NCBI RefSeq assembly: GCF_000002875.2
Contig: NC_009409.2
Span: forward strand, 92,543 to 156,542
Direction: 5' to 3'
DNA from: Leishmania infantum JPCM5
Lineage: Eukaryota > Euglenozoa > Kinetoplastea > Trypanosomatida > Trypanosomatidae
Length of the DNA stretch: 64,000 bases
This document shows positions 1 to 9,375 of this stretch, piece by piece (position 1 is the stretch's first letter; the number at the start of each line of letters is the position of its first letter). The position numbers and the translations under genes are program-made. The notes beneath the pieces were generated by a model. It was not told the DNA's origin and did no database searches. It saw only the letters and a list, made by a program, of their open reading frames with translations.

Positions 1-2258
1 GTGAAACCTTCCTCCGTCATCGCCTTGGGTAGCTCAGTCTTCTCCACATGCTCGATGTACCGCGTCGCGGGTGCCCGCACGGCCTTCGCGCACACCTCGG
101 CATCGCCGACACCTCGACTACGTGGGACACCATCCTTGAAGTGCTTCGTCTCATTATCGCTCATCTCACTTGCGTGGACGTGCGACATGAGCAGCTTCCC
201 CTCGACATTCCTCAAATGATGCCGCCACTCCTTCTCGTCCACGGCGCCGGCCGCGTCACTCGCGATCGGCTCTGCCGTCTTCGCCGCCGCCGTCATCGCA
301 GACGAAGAAGTTGAATCACGCTCCTTGCGGTGGGCATCGCCCGTGACCGCAGCAGCCGTCTCCTTTGCTCCCGCTGTCTCCTCCTCGTCTGCGGCCAGCA
401 GACGCGACGCCGGTGGCAGCTGCGCCTCCGTCATGGTGCCCATGAACGCGCGTCGCACGCCGCTTGTCTGAGTGCCTGCGTGGCAGTGCAGCGACTGCGA
501 CCGCTGCCGCTGCACGTAGTCGAAGGAGTAGAGGAACTGCGAGGCTATGAGCTGCAAATGGGCAAAGACGGCCTCCTTGTCGCGCCGCCGCTCGAAGCGG
601 TGGAGTGCGATGCGGCCCAGCTCTGAAGGAGCGGCGGACAGCTTCAGCGAGTCCAGCGTGCGCCGCGTGACAGGCACCCCACGTGAGCGGGAGGATGCCG
701 AGGACGCATCGGTCGGCTTGCCTGCCACCGGCTGAGGCTGCAGTCGCACCTCGACAACGTCACTGAACACGGGGCTCGTCAAAGCCTCCAAGACACACGC
801 AGCCGTCATAGTCTTGAAGGATGAAACAGTGGTGGTGTGCTGCACAAGCGCAGCTGTGTCGTAGCCATGTTGAGAGGCGATGGAGTGAAACGTTGTCCAA
901 AGCAGGGGCCTCGCATCAGCGGGGGGCAGCAGCGCACAGAGGAGTGCACCTGTTGTGCGTGCCACCTCCACCTTGCCACCGCCCTGTGGTCTCCCCTGTC
1001 CCTGCCCCTCCTCCTCGTCAGCCCTCGGCGCAAGAGTCGCTGGTGCACGATCGATGGGGACAAGCCGCAGTGCTCGAACGCATCGGTGCACCCACGACGG
1101 TGTCACAGTCGCGGGCTGGAGAGAAGCGTTTGTGGCAGTAGAAGACGCCGCTGATGACGACTGCGCCACCGCAGCAAGAGTCTCCGAGCTGGGCCCAGCT
1201 GCCGGTCTCGGCAGTGTCGTTGCAGAGGGCCGTGGTGCTGGCAGAGACGCTGTTCCCTCTGTGGCCAACGCGGGCGCAACGAAAGATGGACGACGCACAT
1301 CGCTATCGCCAGCTGACTGCTCTCCGCTTTTCTGGTGTGGCACATATGTGCTACTCTCATGCCCCTCGTCGCTGGTGTCCGTGTTTGTGCTGTGGACGCT
1401 ACAGTACGGCTCGTCGCTCTCGCTTCCGCTGTCGTCACCCGAAGAAGACGTGGAGGAAGACGCAGTCGAAGAGGACGTGCTCGACGACGCGCCGCGCTCG
1501 GCCGGTGGAGGCGGGAGAACAAGGACGTGAGTGGCCTCTGCCGCTGTGTGCACAATGCGGCCTCCGTGATAACAGAGCAGCCGCATCAAGTCGGCATGCG
1601 GCGCAGCGCCATCCAGTAAGAAACGGCAGAAGGCAAAGACGGTGGTGTTGCTCAGCGCCGCGCAGCTGGCGATGGACGAGGAGGGGTAGCGCAGGTACCA
1701 CTCGGAAAACAGGATGCAGCGGGAGAGAGCGTACAGTAGCTCCATGGAGTCTGCCACGTCCTCTCCTTCACTAGTGTGGCGCACCTCGATAAGTTGCATC
1801 GTCGTCGCGCTGCTCCAGCGCGACGCATCCTCCACGACGAGGACGATACGTGTGTAGTCTGCAGGGTCTATGCTAAGGCTGCTGAAACTGAACTGCGAGG
1901 AGCCTGGGACCACTGACACACGCCTGGCATCGGCGAGGAAGCTCACCCAGCCAAAGGACTTGAGAATCGTCGTCGTGTCCTCCTTGTCCCATGGAGTCAT
2001 GAGGTGCACCTTGTTGCCGGAGGAAAAGAGTACCTGCAAGAACAATGTCGCATTAGGGAAGGCAAAGACAGGGGTGAGTCGCCGTTCTCGGGTGAAGTGC
2101 AGCTGACGCACAGTCGGATTGCCAGCTCGCTTGACCGCACACGCCTTGTCGCCAGGCTCTGACGTCGCCGATGTCGCGCCATCGTGACACAGGGAGGTGG
2201 GGATCGAGAAGGACACAAGCGTTTCAATGGAAACGAAAAAATGCAGCCCACCCCACAT
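1..2258 (-). CDS. BRCT-domain protein, RAP1-like candidate (C-terminus off window)
   Basis: The frame is open from the ATG at 2258 to the left edge, about 752 codons, so the C-terminus is missing. Around residues 208-250 it reads like the first half of a BRCT domain: a short strand, helix, then HGGRI and a THVLVLP strand. The matching BRCT tryptophan helix, TPSWVHRCVRALRLVP, comes only near residue 390. A Ser/Pro/Ala-rich stretch of roughly 130-150 residues therefore separates the two halves. The N-terminal 200 residues look folded but I do not recognise them, and the part after residue 530 is basic and helical. Trypanosoma brucei RAP1, a telomere protein, has an N-terminal BRCT followed by Myb-type domains, so a RAP1 orthologue is possible. 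I cannot confirm a Myb fold by eye. Other nuclear BRCT proteins remain possible. The downstream neighbour is unknown; upstream is B9D2. Confidence 0.62.
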   Translation of the reverse strand, partial: MWGGLHFFVSIETLVSFSIPTSLCHDGATSATSEPGDKACAVKRAGNPTVRQLHFTRERRLTPVFAFPNATLFLQVLFSSGNKVHLMTPWDKEDTTTILKSFGWVSFLADARRVSVVPGSSQFSFSSLSIDPADYTRIVLVVEDASRWSSATTMQLIEVRHTSEGEDVADSMELLYALSRCILFSEWYLRYPSSSIASCAALSNTTVFAFCRFLLDGAAPHADLMRLLCYHGGRIVHTAAEATHVLVLPPPPAERGASSSTSSSTASSSTSSSGDDSGSESDEPYCSVHSTNTDTSDEGHESSTYVPHQKSGEQSAGDSDVRRPSFVAPALATEGTASLPAPRPSATTLPRPAAGPSSETLAAVAQSSSAASSTATNASLQPATVTPSWVHRCVRALRLVPIDRAPATLAPRADEEEGQGQGRPQGGGKVEVARTTGALLCALLPPADARPLLWTTFHSIASQHGYDTAALVQHTTTVSSFKTMTAACVLEALTSPVFSDVVEVRLQPQPVAGKPTDASSASSRSRGVPVTRRTLDSLKLSAAPSELGRIALHRFERRRDKEAVFAHLQLIASQFLYSFDYVQRQRSQSLHCHAGTQTSGVRRAFMGTMTEAQLPPASRLLAADEEETAGAKETAAAVTGDAHRKERDSTSSSAMTAAAKTAEPIASDAAGAVDEKEWRHHLRNVEGKLLMSHVHASEMSDNETKHFKDGVPRSRGVGDAEVCAKAVRAPATRYIEHVEKTELPKAMTEEGF

Positions 2259-2913
2259 GGTGCGACGAGCCCCGTTGAGATCCGCTTTATAGCTAATGTA
2301 TATATAATATGTGGTGTGTACTGAGGGATCGTGTCCGAGTGCGTATGCAGGTGTGTGTGCTTGATCCGGCGAGTCCGTGTTTATGGATGTCCTGTAGTGT
2401 GGGGAGGGAGCATGTGCGTCTGTTCTGCTGTGCACGCCAGCGCAAGCGCGTATGAGCGCCTCTTGTTCTCCCCTCGTCGTTTAGGTGCTGCGACCCGCTA
2501 CATGGCACGCGTGATGACCGCCATCCGCAGAGGCAGAGAAGGGCGAAGGGGGTGGGTGGGTTATGCACAGTTGTCAAGAGTGAAAGGCAGCAGATGCAGT
2601 GCGTACGGGCATACACGCACGTCGATGCAGGAAACGTGGAGACGAGGAGTTTGTACGCGGCCATCGCTGTGAATGAGGGTCGGCTCGCAAGTGAGGAACG
2701 GAGAAGCCAACGCATCCAACTGTGTGTGTGTGTGTGTGTGCGTGTGTGTGCGTATGAGAGTATTGATTTCGTGTTTGAGTCTAGTGCGGGCATACAACAA
2801 TGGACGAGAGAGAGAACAAGAAGACACTGAAAACGGTGACGTGTATGCGCACGTGCACATGGAGACAGAGAGAGGCAAGCGTTGCACCCATGCATCTGTG
2901 GCCTTGCGCGAGA
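2259..2913. other. Intergenic spacer with TG tract
   Basis: No credible coding frame is seen. The stretch should hold the 3' UTR of the B9D2 gene and the splice region of the BRCT gene. It contains a (TG)10 tract at 2721-2740 continuing as impure TG/CG, and a short AT-rich patch near 2297-2312. Confidence 0.6.
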
Positions 2914-3465
2914 TTATGCGTAAATGAGGCCGGCCTGCTTCATTCCACGTCCCATCACTGTGAAGGACATCTTCACGGTGCCGCTTGTCACTGTGTGCAG
3001 CTTGAAGCGTTGTTCGTTGTCGGCAATGAGAGAGTTGTCGCGGAGCACCGGGTAGCCGCCCATGACAGACAGGCGAAGCGTCTGCCACAAGCGCACAAGT
3101 GCGCTGGAGCTCCACAAATTCGGCCTCCACGTCGACAGGCACAGCTCCTGCTCCCCGCCGCCAGGCATGGGCAAGTACGCGGTGCCGTAGCCGCCAATAT
3201 CCTTGCAGCCGTAGCTATCGAGCTGCCATACCTGAATCGCGATCTTCGGCCAACCCTGCACGCTGTTAAAGCTGTAGTGCACATCGATGGGGTAGTTCCA
3301 CGGGATGCCGTCGCTGCCGCTGCGCATCACGTGTGTCGAGCCGGAGGTACGCCCCTCGACGGCGGTCCACTGCGTGCCCGTTATCATCTCGTAGCTGCAA
3401 AAGTAGCTGCTGTCGCCGAAATCGTGGCCGCACACGATCTCGCCGACGATGTGCAGCTCCGACAT
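2914..3465 (-). CDS. B9D2: B9 domain-containing protein 2 (transition zone)
   Basis: This encodes 183 residues, close to the length of animal B9D2 (about 175), and nearly all of it is one B9 (C2-like) domain. Diagnostic stretches include the opening SELHIVGEIVCGHDF, then IPWNYPIDVHYSF, the GWPKIAIQVWQLDSYG block, GYGTAYLP, and the closing RFKLHTVTSGTVKMSF. These match the family order along the whole protein. B9D2 works with B9D1 and MKS1 in the ciliary transition zone, where it helps control entry of membrane proteins into the cilium or flagellum. The role here is inferred from the family. The start is the ATG at 3465, immediately before the conserved first strand. I see no truncation or missing block. 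Confidence 0.93.
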   Translation of the reverse strand: MSELHIVGEIVCGHDFGDSSYFCSYEMITGTQWTAVEGRTSGSTHVMRSGSDGIPWNYPIDVHYSFNSVQGWPKIAIQVWQLDSYGCKDIGGYGTAYLPMPGGGEQELCLSTWRPNLWSSSALVRLWQTLRLSVMGGYPVLRDNSLIADNEQRFKLHTVTSGTVKMSFTVMGRGMKQAGLIYA

Positions 3466-4658
3466 GGTGGATAAGCAGCAACACTCGCCAGTACACCGGT
3501 GGAAAGGGGAGCCAAATGCCAGCCGTCACTACGCAAAAAGCGATAGAGTGCAGTCCTACAGCAGCAGGAGAGGACGGCGAGGGCTGCACAGTAACGTTGC
3601 AGAGTTCGTCCGGTATCGCCCCTCTCTCTCTCTGGCTTCAGCTTTTTGGTGTTCAAGTTTGAGTCTGCAGCTTGAGGTGAGTCTGTGTCAGCATGCGCCC
3701 TATGTGTTTACGGCCTTGTGAGTCTATGTGTGCATGCCCGTGTTTGTACCGCCACACGCAAGTGGAAGAGTGGCGTCGCCTACTCTGCCTAGTAGCCACC
3801 CCAGATGCAGCCCCTTGGAGTTGGCACACCGGCTAGTAAGCAAGGTCGGAAGCGGGCGAAAGTGCTGCTGCACTGGCAATCATGACAAGCAGGAAAGAAT
3901 TTGGACGGACGGGCAGTGTATTCTGGTGCTACACGACAGAGGACAGATACAGACAGAAAAGAGGAGTGCCGCGTAGTTGAAGAGCAGGGCAGACAGTGGG
4001 ATGGCAATCGCAGAAGCACCAGCACACAGAGAGAGAGAGATGATCAACGTCAACTTCACTGCATGGAGCTGTCAGCGGCGCAGGAGTTCCTTCATGATTA
4101 CATATGGTTGAGGATGCGTGTGTCAAGGCAATCACGACACGAACCTTCGCAGACATGAGCTCACCCCCTCCACACGCACACACACACACACATACAGCCC
4201 CCTCGTATCCACCTGACCTTCACGCTCACCGCTGCAATGGCATTACTTGGCAGTGCGTTGGGCGGTGCACAAGAACAGGAGATGCGTTGGGCGCCCTCAA
4301 GAGAGAGAGAGAGGTCGACGGGTAGCGGTTGACAGAAACGAGAACAAAAAAAAAATGAAAAAAAAAACGAACAAGCGCGCCATGTGTCTAAAAGGCAATC
4401 AGGAAAGAGAGGGAAGATGAGCCGCCTCCGTCTAGCATTGTGTGCGCATCTACTCTAGCCGAAACAGCAGCACCGAAGCGACTTTCCTTGCGTGATCAAA
4501 AGCGCCAGCGCGCATACACAAGGTCAGCCATCATCACATCTCATGAGCGTGCCCACCTCACCTCCGCCTCCTACGCGTATGTGTGCGCGCCATCGTCTAC
4601 GATCAAGATGGGGAGGAGGGTAAAGCGGGGTTGAGGAGTTCCAACTGCGCGCGCACAC
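3466..4658. other. Intergenic spacer, A-runs and CA tract
   Basis: No gene is seen in these 1.2 kb. The spacer carries a CA microsatellite near 4173-4192 and paired A-runs at about 4346-4368. It should contain the 3' UTR of the SPRY gene and the 5' region of B9D2. Confidence 0.6.
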
Positions 4659-6716
4659 TCAGGCAGAGTACAGAAGCTCAGCCAAATCCATCTCGGCGGA
4701 GAAGACGGCCACTGGAAAGAGTGGTGCGGGGTGACGAGCGGGGCAGAAGCGAAATGCGACGCCCATGGAGACACCCTCTACGTAAAACTCCAGCTCCCCG
4801 TGCTCCAGGTCCAGTCGTGCAGCCAGCTCCGATCCCGGCGCGTACGGGGCACCGTAGGGGCGTTCTGCGCCAGCGGAGGTGGTAGTGCTCACCCCCTGCG
4901 CGATTGCCCCGGTCGACAGGTACAGAAACGCGGGTGCCTCCGTCCCGTAACCTGTGAAGGCGCGGGTGGCGAATCCGAACGCCAGTGCGGGTGCGCGGCG
5001 CACCCTACCACCGCCGCCTCCACGGCCGCGCCGCTGCCGCCCCGAGGCGCGATGCATCGTCGTCGGCGATTCCCAGCGAAACGCGAAGGTCAGAGAGCCG
5101 CGCGTCAGGCCGAGGTTGCCCATCGCGTAGAAGGGGATAACCAGACGCTGCAGCACGTCTTCAAGACGTCCCTCGTACTCCCGCTCGATCAGTGCCAGCG
5201 CGTCCGTGGCGTCCGCTTTACAGACATATCCGTCGCTCGAGACGACGATGTTTCCGCTGTGTGCGATATCCCAGCGAAGTTGCCGCTGACGCCCACACGA
5301 AAGGGGCGCGACCGGGTCGGCATACGACCCTGTAGAGGGCGCTCGCCGCACTAGCGGAAGCTCGCCAGTGGTACGCAACGGAGGAGACGACGACGGTAGT
5401 GCCGGCGGCGTGCTTGACCAGAGGGCCGGGGTAGTGAGACGGTAGCGTCGCTGATGCGCACGGCAGGCTTCGAAGGACGCTGTTGCGCATAGCACACCAG
5501 TGCCGCTGGGTGGGCGCAGCGCTTCTTGAATGCGAGCTAGCTTCTGCTTGTAGGCTTCGTACAGGCGCTGCTCCTCGTCCTCGTGCATGTCGGTCACCGC
5601 GCGCTGTGCAGAATTCGGCTTGCGCGGTGATGCTCGTGATCCGTCCCCTTCAGAGGGCGGCGGCGACGGTGCGGGTCGCTGTGAAGTACGGCGCTCCTCT
5701 GACCGCACAAGCGCCCGTTGTGGAGAAGGCGACGAGGCCCCAGCACGCGTTATGGGCGCCGAAGCACACTGCTCGCTTGTAGAGAGCGACGGAGCTGCTT
5801 CCTTTGGGGGGGTGCACGGCTGCGGAGACGAACGCTGAGGGCTTGGGGTCTTGGATGGGTGCGGTTGAGGCGACACTGCTGAGCCTTTAGCTAAGCCATT
5901 GGCGGCAGCCGCTGGTGTCGCCAAGAAGGGCGATGGAGGCGCGCTGGGCTCGGCGGGTTGCTCCTGCGGCCTCTTGCTGGCGGCGGCAGGAGGCCCACAA
6001 GCGTCCACGCCGCCATTTGCCCCCCGCACATAGAGGCGGGCCTGCACATGTGCCGATGGCGGTGACGGAGAGCTGGGAGGCGCTGGTGCCTCCATCGAAA
6101 AGGCTCGCAACTCCTCGCCGACCTCATCGTGGGCGCATTCGGGTGGCGGTGAAGAAGACGCCTCCGACCCGCCGTAACGTGATGCGTCGCCCGCAGCCTC
6201 CGAGGAAGGGGTTCGACCACACGGCACCGATACAGAGAGCCGTGCGGCAGACGAGGACAACGGCGACAAGCGGGCTTCCAACCGCTGCCGCTGCTCCTCG
6301 GCAAGCTCTCGCTCCAGCTGCAGGATTTGACGCTGCCGCTCCGCCTCGCTAAGCGCTGCACGTGCTTCTGCCTCGGCCGACGGCCCTGCTGCTACTGCTG
6401 AGCGCAGAGGCGGCGCCGGTGCCGTCCAGCTGCCGTATGTGTAGGGGTTGGACGACAGTGGCGGGGGTACGGCATGCGATGCGGACGCGGCACTCGAGAT
6501 GTAGGGGTCTGACAGGTACGCGGACGGATATGTGGCAGAGGCACTTAGCGCGCTGTACAAGTTCGGCGTCATCGCTTCCGTGTACGACAACAGCGCCGAC
6601 GCGTCGCGCACGGGAGACGGAGTTCCACTGAGTGGAATGGCAGAAGGGAACGGAGAGGGTCGCTGTTCGCCTCCGCCGAGCGACAGGGCAGACAGGAAGC
6701 CTTCATCGGAGATCAT
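4659..6716 (-). CDS. SPRY-domain protein with coiled-coil segment
   Basis: This encodes 685 residues from the ATG at 6716. The open frame extends to an ATG at 6884, but a strong pyrimidine tract and AG acceptor (6825-6850) lie inside that extension, so the downstream ATG is preferred. The N-terminal two thirds is Ser/Pro/Ala-rich and probably disordered, with a charged helical stretch around residues 110-155 (ERQRQILQLERELAEEQRQR). The C-terminal 200 residues form a SPRY domain: strand WDIAHSGNIVVSSDGYVC, then FGFATRAFTGYGTE, a FLYLSTGAI strand, and LDLEHGELEFYVEGVSMGVA, which matches the family pattern of a hydrophobic strand, short turn and G-x-AF. A Gly/Arg-rich loop interrupts the domain. 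SPRY domains bind protein partners; the partner and pathway are unknown. Confidence 0.82.
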   Translation of the reverse strand: MISDEGFLSALSLGGGEQRPSPFPSAIPLSGTPSPVRDASALLSYTEAMTPNLYSALSASATYPSAYLSDPYISSAASASHAVPPPLSSNPYTYGSWTAPAPPLRSAVAAGPSAEAEARAALSEAERQRQILQLERELAEEQRQRLEARLSPLSSSAARLSVSVPCGRTPSSEAAGDASRYGGSEASSSPPPECAHDEVGEELRAFSMEAPAPPSSPSPPSAHVQARLYVRGANGGVDACGPPAAASKRPQEQPAEPSAPPSPFLATPAAAANGLAKGSAVSPQPHPSKTPSPQRSSPQPCTPPKEAAPSLSTSEQCASAPITRAGASSPSPQRALVRSEERRTSQRPAPSPPPSEGDGSRASPRKPNSAQRAVTDMHEDEEQRLYEAYKQKLARIQEALRPPSGTGVLCATASFEACRAHQRRYRLTTPALWSSTPPALPSSSPPLRTTGELPLVRRAPSTGSYADPVAPLSCGRQRQLRWDIAHSGNIVVSSDGYVCKADATDALALIEREYEGRLEDVLQRLVIPFYAMGNLGLTRGSLTFAFRWESPTTMHRASGRQRRGRGGGGGRVRRAPALAFGFATRAFTGYGTEAPAFLYLSTGAIAQGVSTTTSAGAERPYGAPYAPGSELAARLDLEHGELEFYVEGVSMGVAFRFCPARHPAPLFPVAVFSAEMDLAELLYSA

Positions 6717-8563
6717 CGTGTCTAGTGGCTGCGTGGCACAAGCTGCTTGCTTAACTGCCGTGGGGGCAGCACGTCGCTGAGTACGTCTATGTTTTCGAAC
6801 GTGGTGAGTCGGAGAGCGGCAATGCTCTTCGAGTAGAAGGAAAAAGAAACGCGGCTCCTTCGGCTGCCCTGCCCCACCGCTCATGTGAGGTTACGCCGAC
6901 CGCAAACGGCAACCACAACCCCACCCGGTGCCGCCGCCTTCTTCTTGACTTTGCCCACCTCATGAGAAGGGACGAAGGACAACCGTTTGAGGAAGACAAT
7001 CGCCGCATTGACAAGAACGCATGACGCCGTGGGTGCGCGTGAGCGTGTGGATAAGCTCGGCGAGTGGATATCAAGGTCGTGGAGAGCACGAAAATGGCAC
7101 AGATACGGTCAGCAGCACATAAGAGGCGCTGTGAGTCTTCACAAGCGCTGCCCCGTCACCAATGAAACGGTGTTGAATGCACGTCCCCACAAGGTCCACA
7201 GAAGCGTGCTAGCAGGCAGACACAGAGCTATGGAAGCGCCTGTGCGAAAAAGCGGCGGCCCACTGCATCGCACACGGCCCCATCCCTGACGATAGCTGGT
7301 CGGCAGCCAAGGTACCACAAGCGGAGGCAGCGAAGGCTACACATATTCCGGCCCTTATGCAGAGTCACACATACACGTATACATACTCATCTATATATAC
7401 ACACACATTTATACGCTCGCAGACATCATCCAAGACTATCTCCCGCTTGACCGCCGAAACACAGGTGCAGCAGAGGATGGTCCCGGCGCAGCTGCGCGTT
7501 TAATGGTGTCACCTTCTTCCCACCGCCTCTTGGCCGCTTTCTTCCTCACTTTGCCTTCGCTTATTACTTTGGAAAACAACAACACAAATCCGGAGCGCAC
7601 GTCGTGGGCGCTGCCTCCAACGTCGCTGTTTTGTGCGCTGCATGTGCGCAACCATTTGGGCGTATGGGTGGCTCCGTTATCCTCGCATACCGCACGACAC
7701 GCGCGACAACGTGTACGTGATGGAGGCGGGGAGAGCTGGCAAATTATAATAATAACTAAGCAATGCTTCTTTCTATCAGCCGTCGTGCGTTCCTCTCCGC
7801 GCCAGTGCTGCTGCCCGCTGAAAACGTCGCTGCGCACACGTCGAATGAATGCCAGTGAGCTCCTCATCCCTTCTCCAGCGGGGGATGCGGGCTGCACACA
7901 CACACACACGAGAAGACACGAATGATGCGCAGGTACGAGCTCCCGAACTCTCCTGCGCACACGCGCACAGACCGCACGAGAAACGTGAAGAGAACACACG
8001 AAATCCAAGCACAGATCGAAGGAGGGGGGAGGGAAGGGGGGGCTTTACAGCGGCACCGGCATCACGCACGCGCGCGCGTGTGTATGGGCATAGAGAGAAA
8101 AACATACAACAAAAAAAAACGATAAGAAAGCAACGGCAACAACACCTTAGCACGCACGCTCGCAGGCGCACATACAGAGCGAGAGAGACGAATGGCTGAG
8201 CTAAGGATAAGGAGGACAGAAAGACAGAAAGGAAGACGTTGAGAGACATGCTAGCACGGGGGTGGGGTGGGTGGGTAAAGAATCGGACCAGAAGAGGGAG
8301 GAGATCCTCCAGATACACATACAGACAGGCACGCAGACCGGTCAACTGTACTCGTTTAGGTGCGGTGTGTGCGCGAGGAGGCACACGGAGCATGAAGCAA
8401 GGGTACAGAAAGACAGACTGTGATTGAGTGAGAGGGGGAAAAGGGACACTGACATGCAAGTGAGTCACGTCGACCTACGCACCCAGAGATGCGAGCGAAT
8501 GGCACCCGCGACGGGAGACGCCGTGGCCGTGGGGAAAGACGGGCACCCATAACGACCCTCGCA
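6717..8563. other. Intergenic spacer, 1.85 kb, no gene seen
   Basis: The open frames here translate microsatellites and have no protein-like texture. The spacer includes the splice acceptor of the SPRY gene at its left end, an AT/CA-rich patch at about 7366-7410, and a CA tract near 7898-7911. The rest would be the 3' UTR of the disrupted locus upstream. Confidence 0.6.
6825..6850 (-). promoter_or_regulatory. Trans-splice acceptor of SPRY gene
   Basis: On the minus strand a pyrimidine-rich run (TTTCTTTTTCCTTCTACTC) ends in two adjacent AG dinucleotides at about 6828-6825. The next ATG is at 6716, giving a 5' UTR of roughly 110 nt. This is the argument for the shorter protein start. Confidence 0.55.
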
Positions 8564-9325
8564 TCACGGGCATGCCTGCAACACCTGCCGATCAGACCCC
8601 TTCATCTGGTTGGGGTAGAGGCGCACGCACTCGGCAGCAGCGATGCTCGTAGCGTTACGGTAATTGCCATCGCGAGTGAGGATGACGCCGACGCAGACAT
8701 CGACGCACGGCAACAAGCACTCCTCGTCCGTCAGGATTACCTCCACGTGGTAAATATTCTTCGCAAGCGCCGTGGCACGAGACATATCGGGGAGGACATG
8801 AGTGGCGCAGCAGAGAGGGCGGACGTCCCCGGCAGTGTGAGTGTCTTCCTCGATGCAGCCCACTTGGAACCAGTGGTGGCACCTCGTCTCGATGATAGGG
8901 TTCTCGCCTTCGACCCGGCACAGACAAATGGCGCACGTGTCAAGGACATCATCGACGCCCACCAGCCGACTGCTCGTCCCGAGCACCTGCGGCAGCAGTG
9001 TTGGCCCGTGGGGAAGAGTGTTGCCACCGAATAGCCGATGGAACGCGTGACTGCTCTTCGCTGGCATCGCCGAATGCGGCGTTGCAGCCGGTACATCTGC
9101 TGCCGAGCTGCGAGTCGCACCAGCACGCAATAGCATCTGCATCCTGTGACGCACCGCCACGCGCGACCGCCAGTCCGACTCTGGACCAAGTCACTGGGCC
9201 AGCATCTCGTTCATACGCTGCACGTCAACACGCTTCTCGGCGTCGCTCAGCACCCGTGCGATGAGCCACGCGCCGTACGGCGCGAGGCTAAGCGTAAAGG
9301 AAACAACGATGCCGACACTTGCCAT
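8564..9325 (-). pseudogene. RING-type zinc finger segment with in-frame TGA
   Basis: Read from the ATG at 9325, the frame gives 44 residues with a hydrophobic start and a helical, charged end (SDAEKRVDVQRMNEMLAQ). It then meets TGA at 9193-9191 and continues in the same frame without another stop to 8564, about 200 more codons. The downstream part contains a RING-H2-like start, CAICLCRVEG, then RCHHWFQVGCIEE, but the second zinc pair is abnormal: only an adjacent CC appears where C-x2-C is expected. RING proteins are usually E3 ubiquitin ligases. The nonsense codon plus the damaged zinc site suggests a pseudogene, a sequencing error, or readthrough. The segment may be the 3' half of the same gene as 9376-10520, because almost no spacer separates them. 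Confidence 0.5.
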
Positions 9326-9375
9326 ACAGCGCGTTACTGGTGGCTGCGGCGCTGCCGTGGCGAGTGTCGTTCACC

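Noticed and set aside
2800..3474. 224-codon plus-strand frame
   Set aside because: Antisense to B9D2, which is convincingly conserved along its full length.
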